NCBI GenBank assembly: GCA_002690655.1
Contig: NZFL01000025.1
Location: forward strand, 19,989-83,988
Direction of reading: 5' to 3'
DNA: 64,000 bases
From: Pedosphaera sp.
GTDB taxonomy: Bacteria; Verrucomicrobiota; Verrucomicrobiia; Limisphaerales; AAA164-E04
The position numbers and the translations under genes are program-made. The number at the start of each line of letters is the position of its first letter. The stretch's first letter is position 1. Positions 1-10,330 of the stretch are shown piece after piece. Below the pieces are notes generated by a model. It made no database searches. It saw nothing but the letters and a program-made list of their open reading frames with translations, and had not been told where the DNA came from.

Positions 1-602
1 TGTAACTCTGCCAATACACTGCGAATGAAACGATGCACCTCCTGAGCTTGTGCCGAGGAAGCCGTCTTTCCTGTGCCAATGGCCCAAATGGGTTCGTAAG
101 CAATGACAGTTTCCAACATCTGCTCAGACGTTAAACCTGCAAGGCTTCCCTTGATTTGGCTTTCGATCACGTCTTTCGTGACGTCAGACTCTCGCTGTTC
201 CAAGGTTTCGCCGACGCAAATGATAGGCTTGATGGAGGCAGCGTGTGCAGTCAAAGCTTTCTTGGAGATCAATGAATCCGATTCCTCCTGGTATTGGCGG
301 CGTTCGGAGTGACCCAGGATGACGTAGCGAACAAGAAATTCCTTCAACATTTCCGCGGCGATTTCTCCAGTGTAGGCTCCACCAGTGTGCTCGCTCATGT
401 TTTGAGCGCCCAGACGAATGTTGGACTCGATGATTTTTTTGGAGACTTCACTTAATGCTGTGAAAGGAGGGCAAACGACGATGTCAATTTCTTTGACTTG
501 ATTGACCTCGCGAACGAGTTCCTGAACGAGATCCAGTCCCTCTGCGACTGTCTTGTTCATCTTCCAATTGCCTGCGATGAGGAGTTTGCGGTCTTTATCC
601 AT
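1..602 (-). CDS. tpiA: Triosephosphate isomerase, 3' end cut by window edge
   Basis: Not in the ORF track because it runs off the left edge. The reverse complement from the ATG at 602 reads MDKDRKLLIAGNWKMNKT and stays open to base 1, giving about 200 of the usual 250 or so codons. Visible family motifs are the N-terminal GNWKMNKT with the substrate-binding Asn and Lys, the catalytic-His segment VILGHSERR, and the catalytic-Glu segment AYEPIWAIGTGK. The enzyme interconverts dihydroxyacetone phosphate and glyceraldehyde 3-phosphate in cytoplasmic glycolysis. It lies 57 bp downstream of pgk on the same strand, so the two are probably co-transcribed as a glycolytic pair. The C-terminal phosphate-binding loop lies outside the window. 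The plus-strand ORF at 103-312 is its shadow. Confidence 0.97.
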   Translation of the reverse strand, partial: MDKDRKLLIAGNWKMNKTVAEGLDLVQELVREVNQVKEIDIVVCPPFTALSEVSKKIIESNIRLGAQNMSEHTGGAYTGEIAAEMLKEFLVRYVILGHSERRQYQEESDSLISKKALTAHAASIKPIICVGETLEQRESDVTKDVIESQIKGSLAGLTSEQMLETVIAYEPIWAIGTGKTASSAQAQEVHRFIRSVLAEL

Positions 603-659
603 AACGATTTTTTGAGTAACTTGAGTAATGCAACTTATGGTTGCGGGAAAGATTAATTC

Positions 660-1916
660 TTAACGATCTGATAGTGCTGCTACGCCGGGAAGTTCTTTGC
701 CTTCCAGAAATTCCAGGCTGGCACCACCACCTGTGCTCATGAAGGTGACCTTGTCTCCCAGGCCTGATTGATTCAGGGCTTTGACACTGTCTCCGCCGCC
801 AATGATGCTCTTGGCGTTTCCCTGACTCGTCGCATTGGCCACCGCCTCTGCAACAGCAAAAGTGCCTTTTGAGAATCGAGGATCTTCAAATATACCCATA
901 GGACCATTCCACAAGATTGTCTTGGCCTGAGCAATTTTTTCCGAATAAGTCGTGGCAGTTTTTTCGCCGATATCGACACCCTCCTCGGTTTCCGGGATGT
1001 CAGGATCTGTGTTATGGCGAGGGTTCTGGAATTCCAGAATCGGTTTGCCTTTTTTGTTCAGTTTGTCAGTGACAACGGGGGTCACCACGGTGTTGTCAGT
1101 TGGCAGGAGTAGCTCCACCCCGCGCTCCGCAGCCTTTTGCATTGCTGCTTTGGCCACATTGACCTTGTCGGGTTCCACAAGTGATTTCCCAACCGAAAGC
1201 CCCTTGGCAAGCTTGAACGTGTAAGCCATGGCGCCACCGATGAGTAAGCTGTCAGCTTTTTCCAGCAAGCGATCAATGACTGCAATTTTATCGGAAACCT
1301 TGGCCCCTCCCAGAATGACCACGAATGGGCTTTCCGGGTTTTCCAGCTCATCCCCAAGGAACGTCAGTTCGCGCTCCATGAGAAGCCCTGCCACACAGGG
1401 GCCGCCCCTGCTGGATACAACTTGGGCAATACCCGACGTGGATGCATGTGCTCTGTGCGCGGCTCCAAAAGCGTCATTGACGTAGGCGTCTGCGTTAGCG
1501 GCAAGTTGCTCTGCAAATGCGTTATCGTTGGCTTCCTCTTCGCTGTAAAAGCGAACGTTTTCCAAAAGTAAAATATCTCCGGCCTTCAGCGCGCTGACTG
1601 TTTGCGAAACTTTTTGACCAATACAGTCATCCACAAATGCTACAGGGCGTCCGAGCAAATCACTCAGTTTTTGGGCTACCGGACGCAATGACATGCTGGG
1701 TTCTTTTTTGCCCTTGGGTCTTCCAAGATGCGCAGCCAGAATGATTTTAGCACCCTGCGAGACCAATTGATCCAGGGTAGGGATGGTCGCGCGAATACGC
1801 GTGTCATCGTTAATTGTCATCCCTTCATCGCTTTCAGCCATGGGGACATTATAATCAACTCGGACGAAAACTCGCTTGCCGCTCAAGTCGACATCTTTGA
1901 TGGTTAGCTTTGCCAT
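660..1916 (-). CDS. pgk: Phosphoglycerate kinase
   Basis: 418 residues from ATG at 1916. It transfers the acyl phosphate of 1,3-bisphosphoglycerate to ADP in cytoplasmic glycolysis. The N-terminal domain has the substrate-binding signature [13 protein letters not shown] (about residues 14-26), [10 protein letters not shown] and [13 protein letters not shown]. The C-terminal nucleotide-binding domain has [26 protein letters not shown] and the glycine-rich [11 protein letters not shown] with [14 protein letters not shown] near the end. It is slightly longer than the usual 390-400 residues because of an extra hydrophilic loop around [16 protein letters not shown]. It is followed by tpiA on the same strand and preceded by a good sigma-70-like promoter, so it probably heads a pgk-tpiA transcript. 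The family assignment is secure. Confidence 0.98.
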   Translation of the reverse strand: MAKLTIKDVDLSGKRVFVRVDYNVPMAESDEGMTINDDTRIRATIPTLDQLVSQGAKIILAAHLGRPKGKKEPSMSLRPVAQKLSDLLGRPVAFVDDCIGQKVSQTVSALKAGDILLLENVRFYSEEEANDNAFAEQLAANADAYVNDAFGAAHRAHASTSGIAQVVSSRGGPCVAGLLMERELTFLGDELENPESPFVVILGGAKVSDKIAVIDRLLEKADSLLIGGAMAYTFKLAKGLSVGKSLVEPDKVNVAKAAMQKAAERGVELLLPTDNTVVTPVVTDKLNKKGKPILEFQNPRHNTDPDIPETEEGVDIGEKTATTYSEKIAQAKTILWNGPMGIFEDPRFSKGTFAVAEAVANATSQGNAKSIIGGGDSVKALNQSGLGDKVTFMSTGGGASLEFLEGKELPGVAALSDR

Positions 1917-1937
1917 AATCCAAAATTCAGACCGGCA

Positions 1938-1965
1938 AAGATAGCAAACGCCTACTAAGCGTCAA
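1938..1965 (-). promoter_or_regulatory. Probable sigma-70 promoter of pgk-tpiA
   Basis: On the minus strand TTGACG (-35, plus coordinates 1960-1965) is followed after 16 bp by TATCTT (-10, 1938-1943). The expected start is near 1931, leaving a leader of roughly 15 nt before the pgk ATG at 1916. Position and spacing fit the consensus; no other evidence is available. Confidence 0.5.
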
Positions 1966-1976
1966 AGAGTTTCGGG

Positions 1977-2006
1977 AAAAAAATCACATGCCCACTATTG
2001 CGGGCA
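1977..2006 (-). terminator. Possible intrinsic terminator after tsaC
   Basis: On the minus strand, just past the tsaC stop codon (2008-2010), TGCCC (2002-2006) and GGGCA (1989-1993) form a 5 bp stem with an 8 nt loop. Five bases later comes a run of seven T (1977-1983). The stem is short and separated from the T run, so this is a moderate candidate. It would keep tsaC transcription out of pgk. Confidence 0.45.
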
Positions 2007-2007
2007 C

Positions 2008-3030
2008 TTAATTACTGGAAGCACGCGTAATGCGGTCCCTGATCCCTTGCCAGGCTGAGGTGTCAGGGACTGATTCAATGAGTATCAGGTCCGGCTTCTC
2101 TTGGTCTGCAACAAACAATTCTGCATAGAGAGCTCTGGCATATGCTTCGGGGTCGTGAGGGATTACCGATACTCGTGAAAATGTTTCAGCGGATGGAATC
2201 TGCTCGTGGCATATGATGCAGGTCCTAGATTGAGTTGCACCAAATGCTTCCACTGCCTTTAAAAGATTGCTTGTGCTATCCCAATGGTGAATTTTCAAAC
2301 GGGCTCTTGGTGCATAATGCTTTTTATGAAGACCCGGACTCAATTGTGGTTGTTTTGAGTTTTTTCGTTTTGAGAGGGCGTCCAGGTTTCTGGTTGAAGG
2401 ATCAATGGCCTGTAGTGCTTCCAAGTGTATAACGCCGGGTCGAAGGACTGTGGGGGCCGCACCGCACAAACTCAGGACCGTTGATTCAATGCCGACATTC
2501 GAGAGGCCACCGTCAACGATCAACGGGATTCGTTTGTCTAGCTGGTTCAACACATGTTCAGCTGAGGTGGGAGACAGTTGATTGGCCAAATTGGCACTCG
2601 GTGCAGCAAGCGGGCGGCCCAGTCTGCGGATCACGGCTTGCATCAATGGGTGAGCAGGCCAGCGAATAGCCACTGAATCCAGTCCTGCCGTAATAGCATG
2701 TGTGATGCATTTCGCCTTGGGTAGCACTAGGGTAAGGGGACCTGGCCAGAAGGCATTGGCGAATTTTTCAGCAACATCGGACCATTCTCTAACGCAGGTT
2801 TGAAGCATCTTTCGACTGGCAATGTGAACAATCAACGGATTATTGGCAGGACGTTGTTTGACCTCGTAAATGCATCGCACAGCGCTTGTATTCAACGCGT
2901 CTGCGGCAAGCCCATAAACCGTTTCGCTTGGCAGAGCGACGATCTCGCCGCAGTCGAGCAGGGTTGCAGCCTTCTCGGTAGCTGCCTCGAACAAGACACT
3001 GCTATGAATGGGTAAAACTTCCGTCTTCAC
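2008..3030 (-). CDS. L-threonylcarbamoyladenylate synthase, Sua5 type
   Basis: 340 residues, GTG start at 3030. The N-terminal YrdC/Sua5 domain (about residues 12-205) carries GEIVALPSETVYGLAADA, KQRPANNPLIVH, FWPGPLTLVL and APSANLANQLSPTSA. A C-terminal Sua5 domain follows, with the linker phrase LSPGLHKKHYAPRA before it. It makes threonylcarbamoyl-AMP from threonine, bicarbonate and ATP, the first step of t6A formation on tRNAs reading ANN codons, in the cytoplasm. The two-domain length is normal for Sua5 and longer than TsaC, which has only the YrdC domain. The gene appears monocistronic: it is divergent from the macroglobulin gene and followed by a possible terminator. No clear Shine-Dalgarno sequence precedes the GTG. 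Confidence 0.93.
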   Translation of the reverse strand: MKTEVLPIHSSVLFEAATEKAATLLDCGEIVALPSETVYGLAADALNTSAVRCIYEVKQRPANNPLIVHIASRKMLQTCVREWSDVAEKFANAFWPGPLTLVLPKAKCITHAITAGLDSVAIRWPAHPLMQAVIRRLGRPLAAPSANLANQLSPTSAEHVLNQLDKRIPLIVDGGLSNVGIESTVLSLCGAAPTVLRPGVIHLEALQAIDPSTRNLDALSKRKNSKQPQLSPGLHKKHYAPRARLKIHHWDSTSNLLKAVEAFGATQSRTCIICHEQIPSAETFSRVSVIPHDPEAYARALYAELFVADQEKPDLILIESVPDTSAWQGIRDRITRASSN

Positions 3031-3275
3031 GTGAGAGGTGATTTAAATTGCACCCCAGTTTCTACCATGATTTGAAAACATTAAAAGTGCCATACTCTAG
3101 GGGTCGGTCCTAACTATTAAAACTCAATGCAAATACCAGGCATAACCAGGGATTGCGCAAAACAAACGATGTGCCGGCCGGAAGATAACAATAGCAGGGG
3201 CTGCCCCTTAGCGCTCCGGGTGGTAATTCACGTTTAATTTCTAATAAATCGCGACCTTCCAGCGTTCATAATGTT

Positions 3276-6200
3276 ATGATTAAGGTCATGAATCGGTGCT
3301 TTGGAATTTTCCTTTTTTGTTTTTGCCTGCTTGTTGGGGGGCAGGAACACCCCGGAAGTCTGCCTGCATTTGCTGAAGGTGAGCGATTATTTGCTGAAGG
3401 TTCCTATCAGCTTGCTCTAAAGGCCTATAATTCACTTTCATCCAATGAGGGAGCCGCGGAAATTTCGTTTTGGATCGATTATCGTCGTCTGGATTGCGAG
3501 TGGCGATCTTTGGCAGGATCGGGGCGGATGGAGGCCAAGTTGTCGAAAAAGATAGGAAACGCACTTGAACGGCTATTAGAGGATTTTGAATCATTGGATG
3601 TGGAAGTTGATTTTCTTCAAATGCAGGCAACCATGCACGAGTCTGCAGGCGATTTCTGGTGGAGGACTCGACAAAGGGGGTATTGGTCCAAGGCATGGAA
3701 ACACTATGAAAAAGCATTGAACCTTTGGGCTTCTTCCTCTGACGTGAATCTTGCGCGGGAGCGCTATCTTGCCATCGTGTGGAAAGCGACCTACTCTTCA
3801 GGCGGGAGTTATCAGTTCTCGTCAGCGTTTCACGGAAATGCAATACCAGTCAAGGTCTTTGAGAATGCCGTAAAAATTGCGAGTGCTTCCGAAGATAAAT
3901 CCCATGCTAATTTTCTCTTGGCCGTTGCACTTCAAAATCGACTGAATCAGTCTCCTTACATCCATGAAAGAGTCACGCGTGCATTTGAAATAGCCATTTC
4001 AGGGCAAACGAAACATGACTGGATGGAGAATGCGCTGGCTCAATATGGCAATTGGCTGGCAAGCAGTGGAAAACCCGTCAAAGAGACAGATGGCGCTTGG
4101 GGGTTTCGTCCCGACTATCCCGCAGCTGTCAAGATCTGGCGTCGTTTTATCGGTCTCTATGATCGTGAGGAATCGCGCCATTATCGGCAAATTGAGTCAC
4201 GATTAAAAGATACCACCAGCCAAGAACTTGACGTGATCGTTGGTCATGCCTTCGTTCCAGGGTCCAAAATTCGTTTCAACACGAGATGGCGCAACATTCC
4301 CCGTTACGAGTTGAAATTATTCAAATTAAATCTGGGTTCAGACCTTCATATGGATGAAGGCGGGCATCGTCCCTCAGAGTGGATCAAAACTATAAAGACT
4401 CGAAAGCTTGAATCGGTTTACAGCAAAACATTCGATACTGGAGACAAAGGGAACCATGAACGTGGATCGCAAGAAATTGTATTGGACTCGACACCTCAAG
4501 ACGGAGCTTATCTCGCGGTTGGCTTGGTCGATGGGAAGGAACAAGGTCGTGAGTTTGTATTGATCAGTCGCCTCACTGTGATGGCGCGGGCATCGAGTAA
4601 TCGCATGCTTGTATGGGTCTGTGACTCTGTGGATGGACATCCCTTGCCCGGTGCAGAGGTAAGGCTCTGGCAGCGTGTAAGGTCCGGAAAGCAATGGCGC
4701 TGGAGTAATTTCAAGCGCAAAGCCAATGATGAAGGTTTGGTTGTGTTTGACGATATAGGAGATTTTTCATCCATGGAATGGTTGGCAACCGCTCGTCATG
4801 AAGAGCAGCAAAATCTCTCGTTTTTTTCGAACCCTCGAAGTAATGCCTACATACAACCATGGAAAATTTATGCAATTTCAGATCGACCTGCTTATCGGCC
4901 TGAAGATGAGATTCGCTGGAAAGTGATCATCAGAAAGCAATCGTCACAAGGGTATGCCACTCCCGCCTCAAAAAAAGTTGAAATCAAGATACGCGACCCG
5001 AAAGGCAGTGTGGTGATGGAGGATGATGTCGCCTTGAATTCCTTTGGCACTGCGGCAGGTCTCTGGCAACCCGCTTTAGATTCTCCTCTGGGGATCTATG
5101 ACATCGAATGCACGGATGCGGATGATAAGCTCATTGGGAAGGCTCAATTGTTCCGCTTGGAAGAATACAAACGTCCGGAAATGAAACTTTCGGTCGATCT
5201 ACCCAAAAAAGAAGGGGATCGAATTCAGCCTCCCAGACCCGGAGATAAGATTGTGCTGAAAGCTCATGCCGAATATTACTTTGGTGGTTTTGTTGCTGGA
5301 GCTGATGCTGAAGTCAGGGTCTATCGAAAGCCTTTTGATTTTGAGTTCCCTCGCCCCAAACCTTATTCCTGGTTATCTGATTCGAAACCACCACGTTTTT
5401 CATCCCGCCAATTTTCACCAGAAATATTGGCACATGAATTCAAGCTTAAGACCGATGCTGCCGGTAACGTGTCCATTGAGTTCGATGCAGAGCCGGATTT
5501 ATCGACCGACATGAGCTATCGAGTCGAGGTGCGGGTCACGGATGCCTCGAGGCGAGAAATCATTGGGGAGCGTGTGGTGAGGGTCTCCAGGCAAGGGCAC
5601 TTCGCATTGATTGAGGCAGATCATCGGCTCGTTCGGTCCGGCGAAAAATTAAGTTTTGATGTGCGCGTGATGGATGTCAACGAGCAACCAGTGAAGTTGC
5701 AAGGGAAGGTCAAGGTGTTGCAAAAGACATGGAATGAAGTGTGGTGGACGCCTGAGGGTGCAGAAATTCAGGGGGCCCCTTTACTTGAAATCATGGAGCG
5801 ACATGCGGTTTTTCCCCCTCCCCCTGAGCGATCTGATCAACGGCCTTGGCGATTTAAGAAACGAGGATACCAAGAGAAGGTGATTCACGAGCAAACTTTG
5901 CGAACGGATGTTGAAGGTCATGCTCAAATGACATTTACCCCGGGCACTCAAGGATACTATACGGTGGTCTGGATCAGTCGTGATGATCGAAAGGGAGAGC
6001 TGAAGGGACCTGGAAATGAGGTGCGTTCTGAAAAAGAATTCTGGGTGAGTAATCCGGATGCCAAAGGGTTGGGGTATCATTCCAGTGGCGTGGAAATTAT
6101 TGTCGATAAAGACACTTTTCAATCAGGTCAAACGACTCCCGTCATGATCAGTGTGCCAGCCAGTGGTCGCTGGGTGCTCCTGACCATTGGTTCGAATCAT

Positions 6201-9200
6201 ATGATTGAGCACCGGGTGGTTCATGTTGAAGGTACGGTGCGCATGGTCCCGATTGACATCAGTCCTGCTCACATTCCCAATTTTTATATTCAGGCGATGA
6301 TGGTGAGTGATCATGAAATACACATGGACACGGAACGTATTATGGTGCCTCCGGTGCAGGAATTTTTGAATGTCGAGATGGTCGCTGATAAGCCGCAGTA
6401 TGCCCCCGGAGAGAGAGTCGGTTTAAAAGTCAAGGTAACCAATCACTCAGGTGAACCCGTCGAAGGGGAGGTTGCGGTTGCGGTTTATGACGAATCCATC
6501 ACCTACATTCAGCAAGACCTGGCCGGCGATCCTCGTGAAGTGTTTTACGGAGATACCAGACCGTTGATAGCTCATCAGGGTGGACACTGGCGGTCTTTTC
6601 TGAAGTTGGTCGAGCTTGAGGATGGAGCGATCGTTACAGAATCCCAGTATCGATCTTGGCTCGAGTTGGGTATCGATCCTCAGCGATACAAGGAGGAAGT
6701 TTCATTTTTCCAGCAGCGACTTCAAATTTTTGACAGGCGAGCAAGCGGAGTTGAACCTCTCAAAAGACGGTCTTTTGGGCTTCTTGGCGAGAGTGAAGGG
6801 CTGGTGGCCGAGACGGCTCCAAGCTCAATGAGGATGCACAAAACGACGGCCTACGGAGTCGATTCACTGGGTGCTCAAGCCGACATGGCAGTAGATGCTG
6901 AGTTCGCTGGCAGCGCAGAAGCAGCAGTGGTCGTGCGCCATGATTTCGATGCAACAGCCTTTTGGAAATCATCTCTTCTTACCGACATGAATGGTCAAGG
7001 GGTGGCCAGTTTCGAATTGCCGGATTCCTTGACGAGCTGGAAAATTGTCGCCCGTGCCATTAACAACAATACCAAGGTGGGCAGCGGCTCAGCGGGTTTT
7101 GAGACACGGCGTCCATTATTGATTCGTCTGCAGACACCAAGATTTCTGATGATGGGCGATAAGGTGGTTCTTTCAGCAATCGTTAACAATCAAACAGACG
7201 CACCTGTTCGAGCACAGGTATCGATCGCTTCCGATCAGCTCCGCTGGCATGCGTCCAGCGATCTCAAGCAAACGGTTAATATTCCAGCGTATGGTGAACA
7301 TCGCATTGATTGGGCCAATGTCATGGCCCTCAGTCCAGGGGAGATCAAGCTCAAGGCTGTTGTCCTGACTCCAGATGATTCCGACGCGGTTGAGGTCAAA
7401 CTGAATGCATTTGAACGTGGATTGGAGCAATTCCTTGCCTGGTCTGGTAAGTCATATCAAAAGGAAATCACCATCCCCCTTGAAATTTCCGAACAGCGTA
7501 AAGCTGGAACAACACAATTAACGGTTCAGGTTACTCCAAGTCTGGCTGTAACCATGTTGGATGCGCTGCCCTACTTGATCGACTATCCTTACGGGTGCAC
7601 CGAACAAACCATGAGTCGCTTCCTGCCTGCTGCGATTGTAAAGCGAACACTGCAAGAACTTGGGCTTTCGATAGAGGCTCTGCAACCAGGTAAGTTCGGC
7701 GCAGTCGACCCGTCCCTTGTCGAATCTACTCATCGGACCGGATTTGAAGCATTAAGCGAAACTGAAAATGTCACTCAGAAAGGTATCAGGCGCTTGAGCG
7801 ATATGCAGCATGCAGATGGTGGATGGGGGTGGTGGCAAGATGGTTCATCGGATCCATTCATGTCGGCGTATGTTGTCTGGGGATTAAGTCTCTCCCGGGA
7901 GGCGGGCGTGGCATTTGATGGAGCGATCTCGAAAAGAGGGAGCGCTTACCTGGCGTCCACCTTGGTCGATTACGAAAATCAATTGGACCTGCAATCATGG
8001 ATGTTACATGCCCTGCATGTTTCGGGCGTCGAAGCATTGAATGAAAAACAAACCAAAGCAGTCCATGTTGCCTGGGAAAACTTGTGGTTGCGCCGTGATG
8101 CATTGAATGCGTACAGTCGATCCTTACTTGCTTTGAGCGCGCATCATGCGGGTAAAGCTGATGCCGCTATGACACTGGTTCGTAATCTTGAAAATGGAGT
8201 CATTCGAACTGCAGCTTCCACACCATCGCGGTTACAGCCTGGAACCTTGTCCGGTAGCGCACCTGCGACGGCTCATTGGGGGGAAGATGGGATTTATTAC
8301 CGCTGGTCTGAAGGAGGCGTCGAAGCAACCTCGACAGCCCTCAGGGCCTTCTTGGCCATCGACCCTGATCATGCCCTGATCGAACCAGTGGTTCGGTGGC
8401 TGATCAACAATCGCCGCGGGGCTCATTGGTCCAATACGCGGGATACGTCGATGGCCATCCTGGCGTTTACCGATTATCTGAAAGTGAGTGGTGAACTGGA
8501 TGCAGTATTGCAATATGAGATTCATGCAGGTCAAAAACTTGTCGCCACTGAGCGGGTGACGAAGCAGAACCTTCTGAAGGCGCCCAGTCGATTTATCATT
8601 CCTCATGCATTGATTGAAGATACCACTGACATTCGAATTACCAGGACAGGCGGGAAGTCTCCGTTTTATTACAGTGTCGAGGCCGAATGGTATAGTCTTG
8701 AAGAACCCATTCCTGCTGCAGGCAATGAACTTTTTGTTCGCAGAGATTACTTCCTCTTGAAAGAAGTTTCGACACTGCTCAAAGGAACTGTGCTACAGCG
8801 CACGCCCATCCATGAAGGTGCTGCGCTGCAAAGTGGTGATCGAGTGGAAGTCGTGCTGACGTTCGATTCCAGAAATCAATACGAATATTTATTGTTTGAA
8901 GATTTAAAGCCAGCAGGATGGGAATCTGTTGAAGTTCGCAGCGGGGGGCGTGCGTATGCCCGGCAATTGTCGCAAAAAAGTATTGAACTTCTGGAGGCTG
9001 AGGGAATCCCTTCAGTGAATCCTGCTGGGGCGTGGCGTTTTACCGGGAAGACTCGTTTTGTTCATCGGGAATGGAGAGATCGCAGGGTTGCCTTGTTCCT
9101 GGATGAACTCCCCGAGGGTGTTTGGGAAATCCGTTATATCATGAGGGCGGAAGTTCCCGGGGAATTCAGTGCGATGCCTGCGGTGGGACATGCCATGTAC

Positions 9201-9269
9201 ATTCCTGAAATCCGTGGGAATACTCGTGAAAACAAAGTGGAGGTCCTGGATCGTCCCGAGTTTCAATGA
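3276..9269 (+). CDS. Large bacterial alpha-2-macroglobulin with thioester and N-terminal helical-repeat region
   Basis: 1997 residues. The N-terminus (best from MNRCFG, ATG 3288, or from 3276) is a signal peptide without a lipobox, so the protein is probably secreted or periplasmic and not a lipoprotein. Residues 25-330 look like a TPR-like helical region (AEGSYQLALKAYNSL, WKHYEKALNLW). An MG2-type macroglobulin domain follows (ISDRPAYRPEDEIRWKV, near 533). The A2M core contains FELPDSLTSWKIVARA near 1240, and the thioester motif YGCTEQ has its Cys near residue 1441. A thioester (TED) domain and receptor-binding-like C-terminus complete it. Macroglobulins trap proteases: cleavage of a bait region exposes the thioester. 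At about 2000 residues it exceeds the E. coli type (about 1650). The usual penicillin-binding-protein partner pbpC is not adjacent. The gene stands alone between oppositely oriented neighbours. Confidence 0.93.
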   Translation: MIKVMNRCFGIFLFCFCLLVGGQEHPGSLPAFAEGERLFAEGSYQLALKAYNSLSSNEGAAEISFWIDYRRLDCEWRSLAGSGRMEAKLSKKIGNALERLLEDFESLDVEVDFLQMQATMHESAGDFWWRTRQRGYWSKAWKHYEKALNLWASSSDVNLARERYLAIVWKATYSSGGSYQFSSAFHGNAIPVKVFENAVKIASASEDKSHANFLLAVALQNRLNQSPYIHERVTRAFEIAISGQTKHDWMENALAQYGNWLASSGKPVKETDGAWGFRPDYPAAVKIWRRFIGLYDREESRHYRQIESRLKDTTSQELDVIVGHAFVPGSKIRFNTRWRNIPRYELKLFKLNLGSDLHMDEGGHRPSEWIKTIKTRKLESVYSKTFDTGDKGNHERGSQEIVLDSTPQDGAYLAVGLVDGKEQGREFVLISRLTVMARASSNRMLVWVCDSVDGHPLPGAEVRLWQRVRSGKQWRWSNFKRKANDEGLVVFDDIGDFSSMEWLATARHEEQQNLSFFSNPRSNAYIQPWKIYAISDRPAYRPEDEIRWKVIIRKQSSQGYATPASKKVEIKIRDPKGSVVMEDDVALNSFGTAAGLWQPALDSPLGIYDIECTDADDKLIGKAQLFRLEEYKRPEMKLSVDLPKKEGDRIQPPRPGDKIVLKAHAEYYFGGFVAGADAEVRVYRKPFDFEFPRPKPYSWLSDSKPPRFSSRQFSPEILAHEFKLKTDAAGNVSIEFDAEPDLSTDMSYRVEVRVTDASRREIIGERVVRVSRQGHFALIEADHRLVRSGEKLSFDVRVMDVNEQPVKLQGKVKVLQKTWNEVWWTPEGAEIQGAPLLEIMERHAVFPPPPERSDQRPWRFKKRGYQEKVIHEQTLRTDVEGHAQMTFTPGTQGYYTVVWISRDDRKGELKGPGNEVRSEKEFWVSNPDAKGLGYHSSGVEIIVDKDTFQSGQTTPVMISVPASGRWVLLTIGSNHMIEHRVVHVEGTVRMVPIDISPAHIPNFYIQAMMVSDHEIHMDTERIMVPPVQEFLNVEMVADKPQYAPGERVGLKVKVTNHSGEPVEGEVAVAVYDESITYIQQDLAGDPREVFYGDTRPLIAHQGGHWRSFLKLVELEDGAIVTESQYRSWLELGIDPQRYKEEVSFFQQRLQIFDRRASGVEPLKRRSFGLLGESEGLVAETAPSSMRMHKTTAYGVDSLGAQADMAVDAEFAGSAEAAVVVRHDFDATAFWKSSLLTDMNGQGVASFELPDSLTSWKIVARAINNNTKVGSGSAGFETRRPLLIRLQTPRFLMMGDKVVLSAIVNNQTDAPVRAQVSIASDQLRWHASSDLKQTVNIPAYGEHRIDWANVMALSPGEIKLKAVVLTPDDSDAVEVKLNAFERGLEQFLAWSGKSYQKEITIPLEISEQRKAGTTQLTVQVTPSLAVTMLDALPYLIDYPYGCTEQTMSRFLPAAIVKRTLQELGLSIEALQPGKFGAVDPSLVESTHRTGFEALSETENVTQKGIRRLSDMQHADGGWGWWQDGSSDPFMSAYVVWGLSLSREAGVAFDGAISKRGSAYLASTLVDYENQLDLQSWMLHALHVSGVEALNEKQTKAVHVAWENLWLRRDALNAYSRSLLALSAHHAGKADAAMTLVRNLENGVIRTAASTPSRLQPGTLSGSAPATAHWGEDGIYYRWSEGGVEATSTALRAFLAIDPDHALIEPVVRWLINNRRGAHWSNTRDTSMAILAFTDYLKVSGELDAVLQYEIHAGQKLVATERVTKQNLLKAPSRFIIPHALIEDTTDIRITRTGGKSPFYYSVEAEWYSLEEPIPAAGNELFVRRDYFLLKEVSTLLKGTVLQRTPIHEGAALQSGDRVEVVLTFDSRNQYEYLLFEDLKPAGWESVEVRSGGRAYARQLSQKSIELLEAEGIPSVNPAGAWRFTGKTRFVHREWRDRRVALFLDELPEGVWEIRYIMRAEVPGEFSAMPAVGHAMYIPEIRGNTRENKVEVLDRPEFQ

Positions 9270-9433
9270 AAAATGATCCCAGGTCTTACCGGTGGTCTGT
9301 TGCAGGATGTCTCAATCTTCACTCCACCAAATGACCCCGATGCAGAATAGTAAGATGTGGCAGAATAATAGGAAACGCGGCGGATCAATAAAACCCTGGT
9401 GTCATGTGGACCATATGTTTTATTCCCTCGTAA

Positions 9434-10330
9434 TCATTTGTTCCACCCTGCGCGAATTTGTTCAGGAGTTTTCTCTGACTCCCTGAGCGCTCGAAGGCTG
9501 AGGGATTGGTGTCGTTTGGCGAGTCGTTGCCCTTTTTCATCCAGCACCAAAGGGCAGTGGTAAAAGGAAGGCGGCTCCCATTCTAGTGCCTCATACAACA
9601 ATAGCTGGCGTGCTGTGGAAATAATGAGATCCTCGCCTCTCACGACCTCGCTGATGTTCATTAAATGATCGTCAACCGTCACTGCGAGTTGGTAGGAGGG
9701 GATACTATCTGCCCGCCATACTACGAAATCACCGAAATGTTCTTCTGCCTTGAATTCGCACATGCCAAGCCGGCCGTCTTGGAAACAAATGCTTATTCCC
9801 TTCGGTACTTTGAACCTCCAGCAGTATTGATTGCGAGAAGAGGATTTTTTTTTCTGATCATGGTTGCTGCGACATGTCCCCGGGTAAATGAGTTCATCTT
9901 CAGCCGCATGAGGGGCTCTTGCTGCTTGTTCAATATCTTTGCGTGAACAGTGACATCGATAAACGTGACCCTTTTCGATCAGTGTCTCAAGAGTGGATCG
10001 GTAAATGCCCGTTCTTTTACTCTGATAATAAGGGGCATGCTGCCCAACCTTGTCCGGTCCTTCATGCCAATCGAAACCGAACCAGATCAGGTCTTCAATG
10101 CATCCCTCCACAAACTCAGGTTTACATCTGGGCAGATCAAGGTCTTCAATGCGCAGGATCAAACGACCTTCGGCAGCTATGACTCTTTCGCGGGCCGTCC
10201 AAAATGTTTTTGCATGCCCCTCATGCAGGCGGCCTGTGGGGGTGGGGGCAATCCTTCCGCGATATGAATTCGAGGCTGCGTTTTTCACCGGGGATTTCAG
10301 AAAGGTGCTGTTGGATTTTCCTGCAACCAT
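9434..10330 (-). CDS. gluQ: Glutamyl-queuosine tRNA(Asp) synthetase
   Basis: 298 residues from ATG at 10330. It is a truncated class I synthetase resembling the catalytic half of GluRS and lacking the anticodon-binding domain. It charges glutamate onto queuosine at position 34 of tRNA(Asp). Visible features are the HIGH-like APTPTGRLHEGHAK, LRIEDLDLPR, zinc-ligand-like cysteines in YRCHCSRKD and YPGTCRSN, SYQLAVTVDDH, and a degenerate KMSKS-like LAKRHQS near the C-terminus. Its start overlaps the reductase gene by 34 bp, so it is the last gene of a kinase-reductase-gluQ run. Length and missing anticodon domain separate it from GltX. Confidence 0.92.
   Translation of the reverse strand: MVAGKSNSTFLKSPVKNAASNSYRGRIAPTPTGRLHEGHAKTFWTARERVIAAEGRLILRIEDLDLPRCKPEFVEGCIEDLIWFGFDWHEGPDKVGQHAPYYQSKRTGIYRSTLETLIEKGHVYRCHCSRKDIEQAARAPHAAEDELIYPGTCRSNHDQKKKSSSRNQYCWRFKVPKGISICFQDGRLGMCEFKAEEHFGDFVVWRADSIPSYQLAVTVDDHLMNISEVVRGEDLIISTARQLLLYEALEWEPPSFYHCPLVLDEKGQRLAKRHQSLSLRALRESEKTPEQIRAGWNK

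Noticed and set aside
1941-1953. 13-mer ATAGCAAACGCCT shared with 54371-54383
   Set aside because: A 13-base match is expected by chance many times among all pairs of positions in 64 kb; no further similarity around it.
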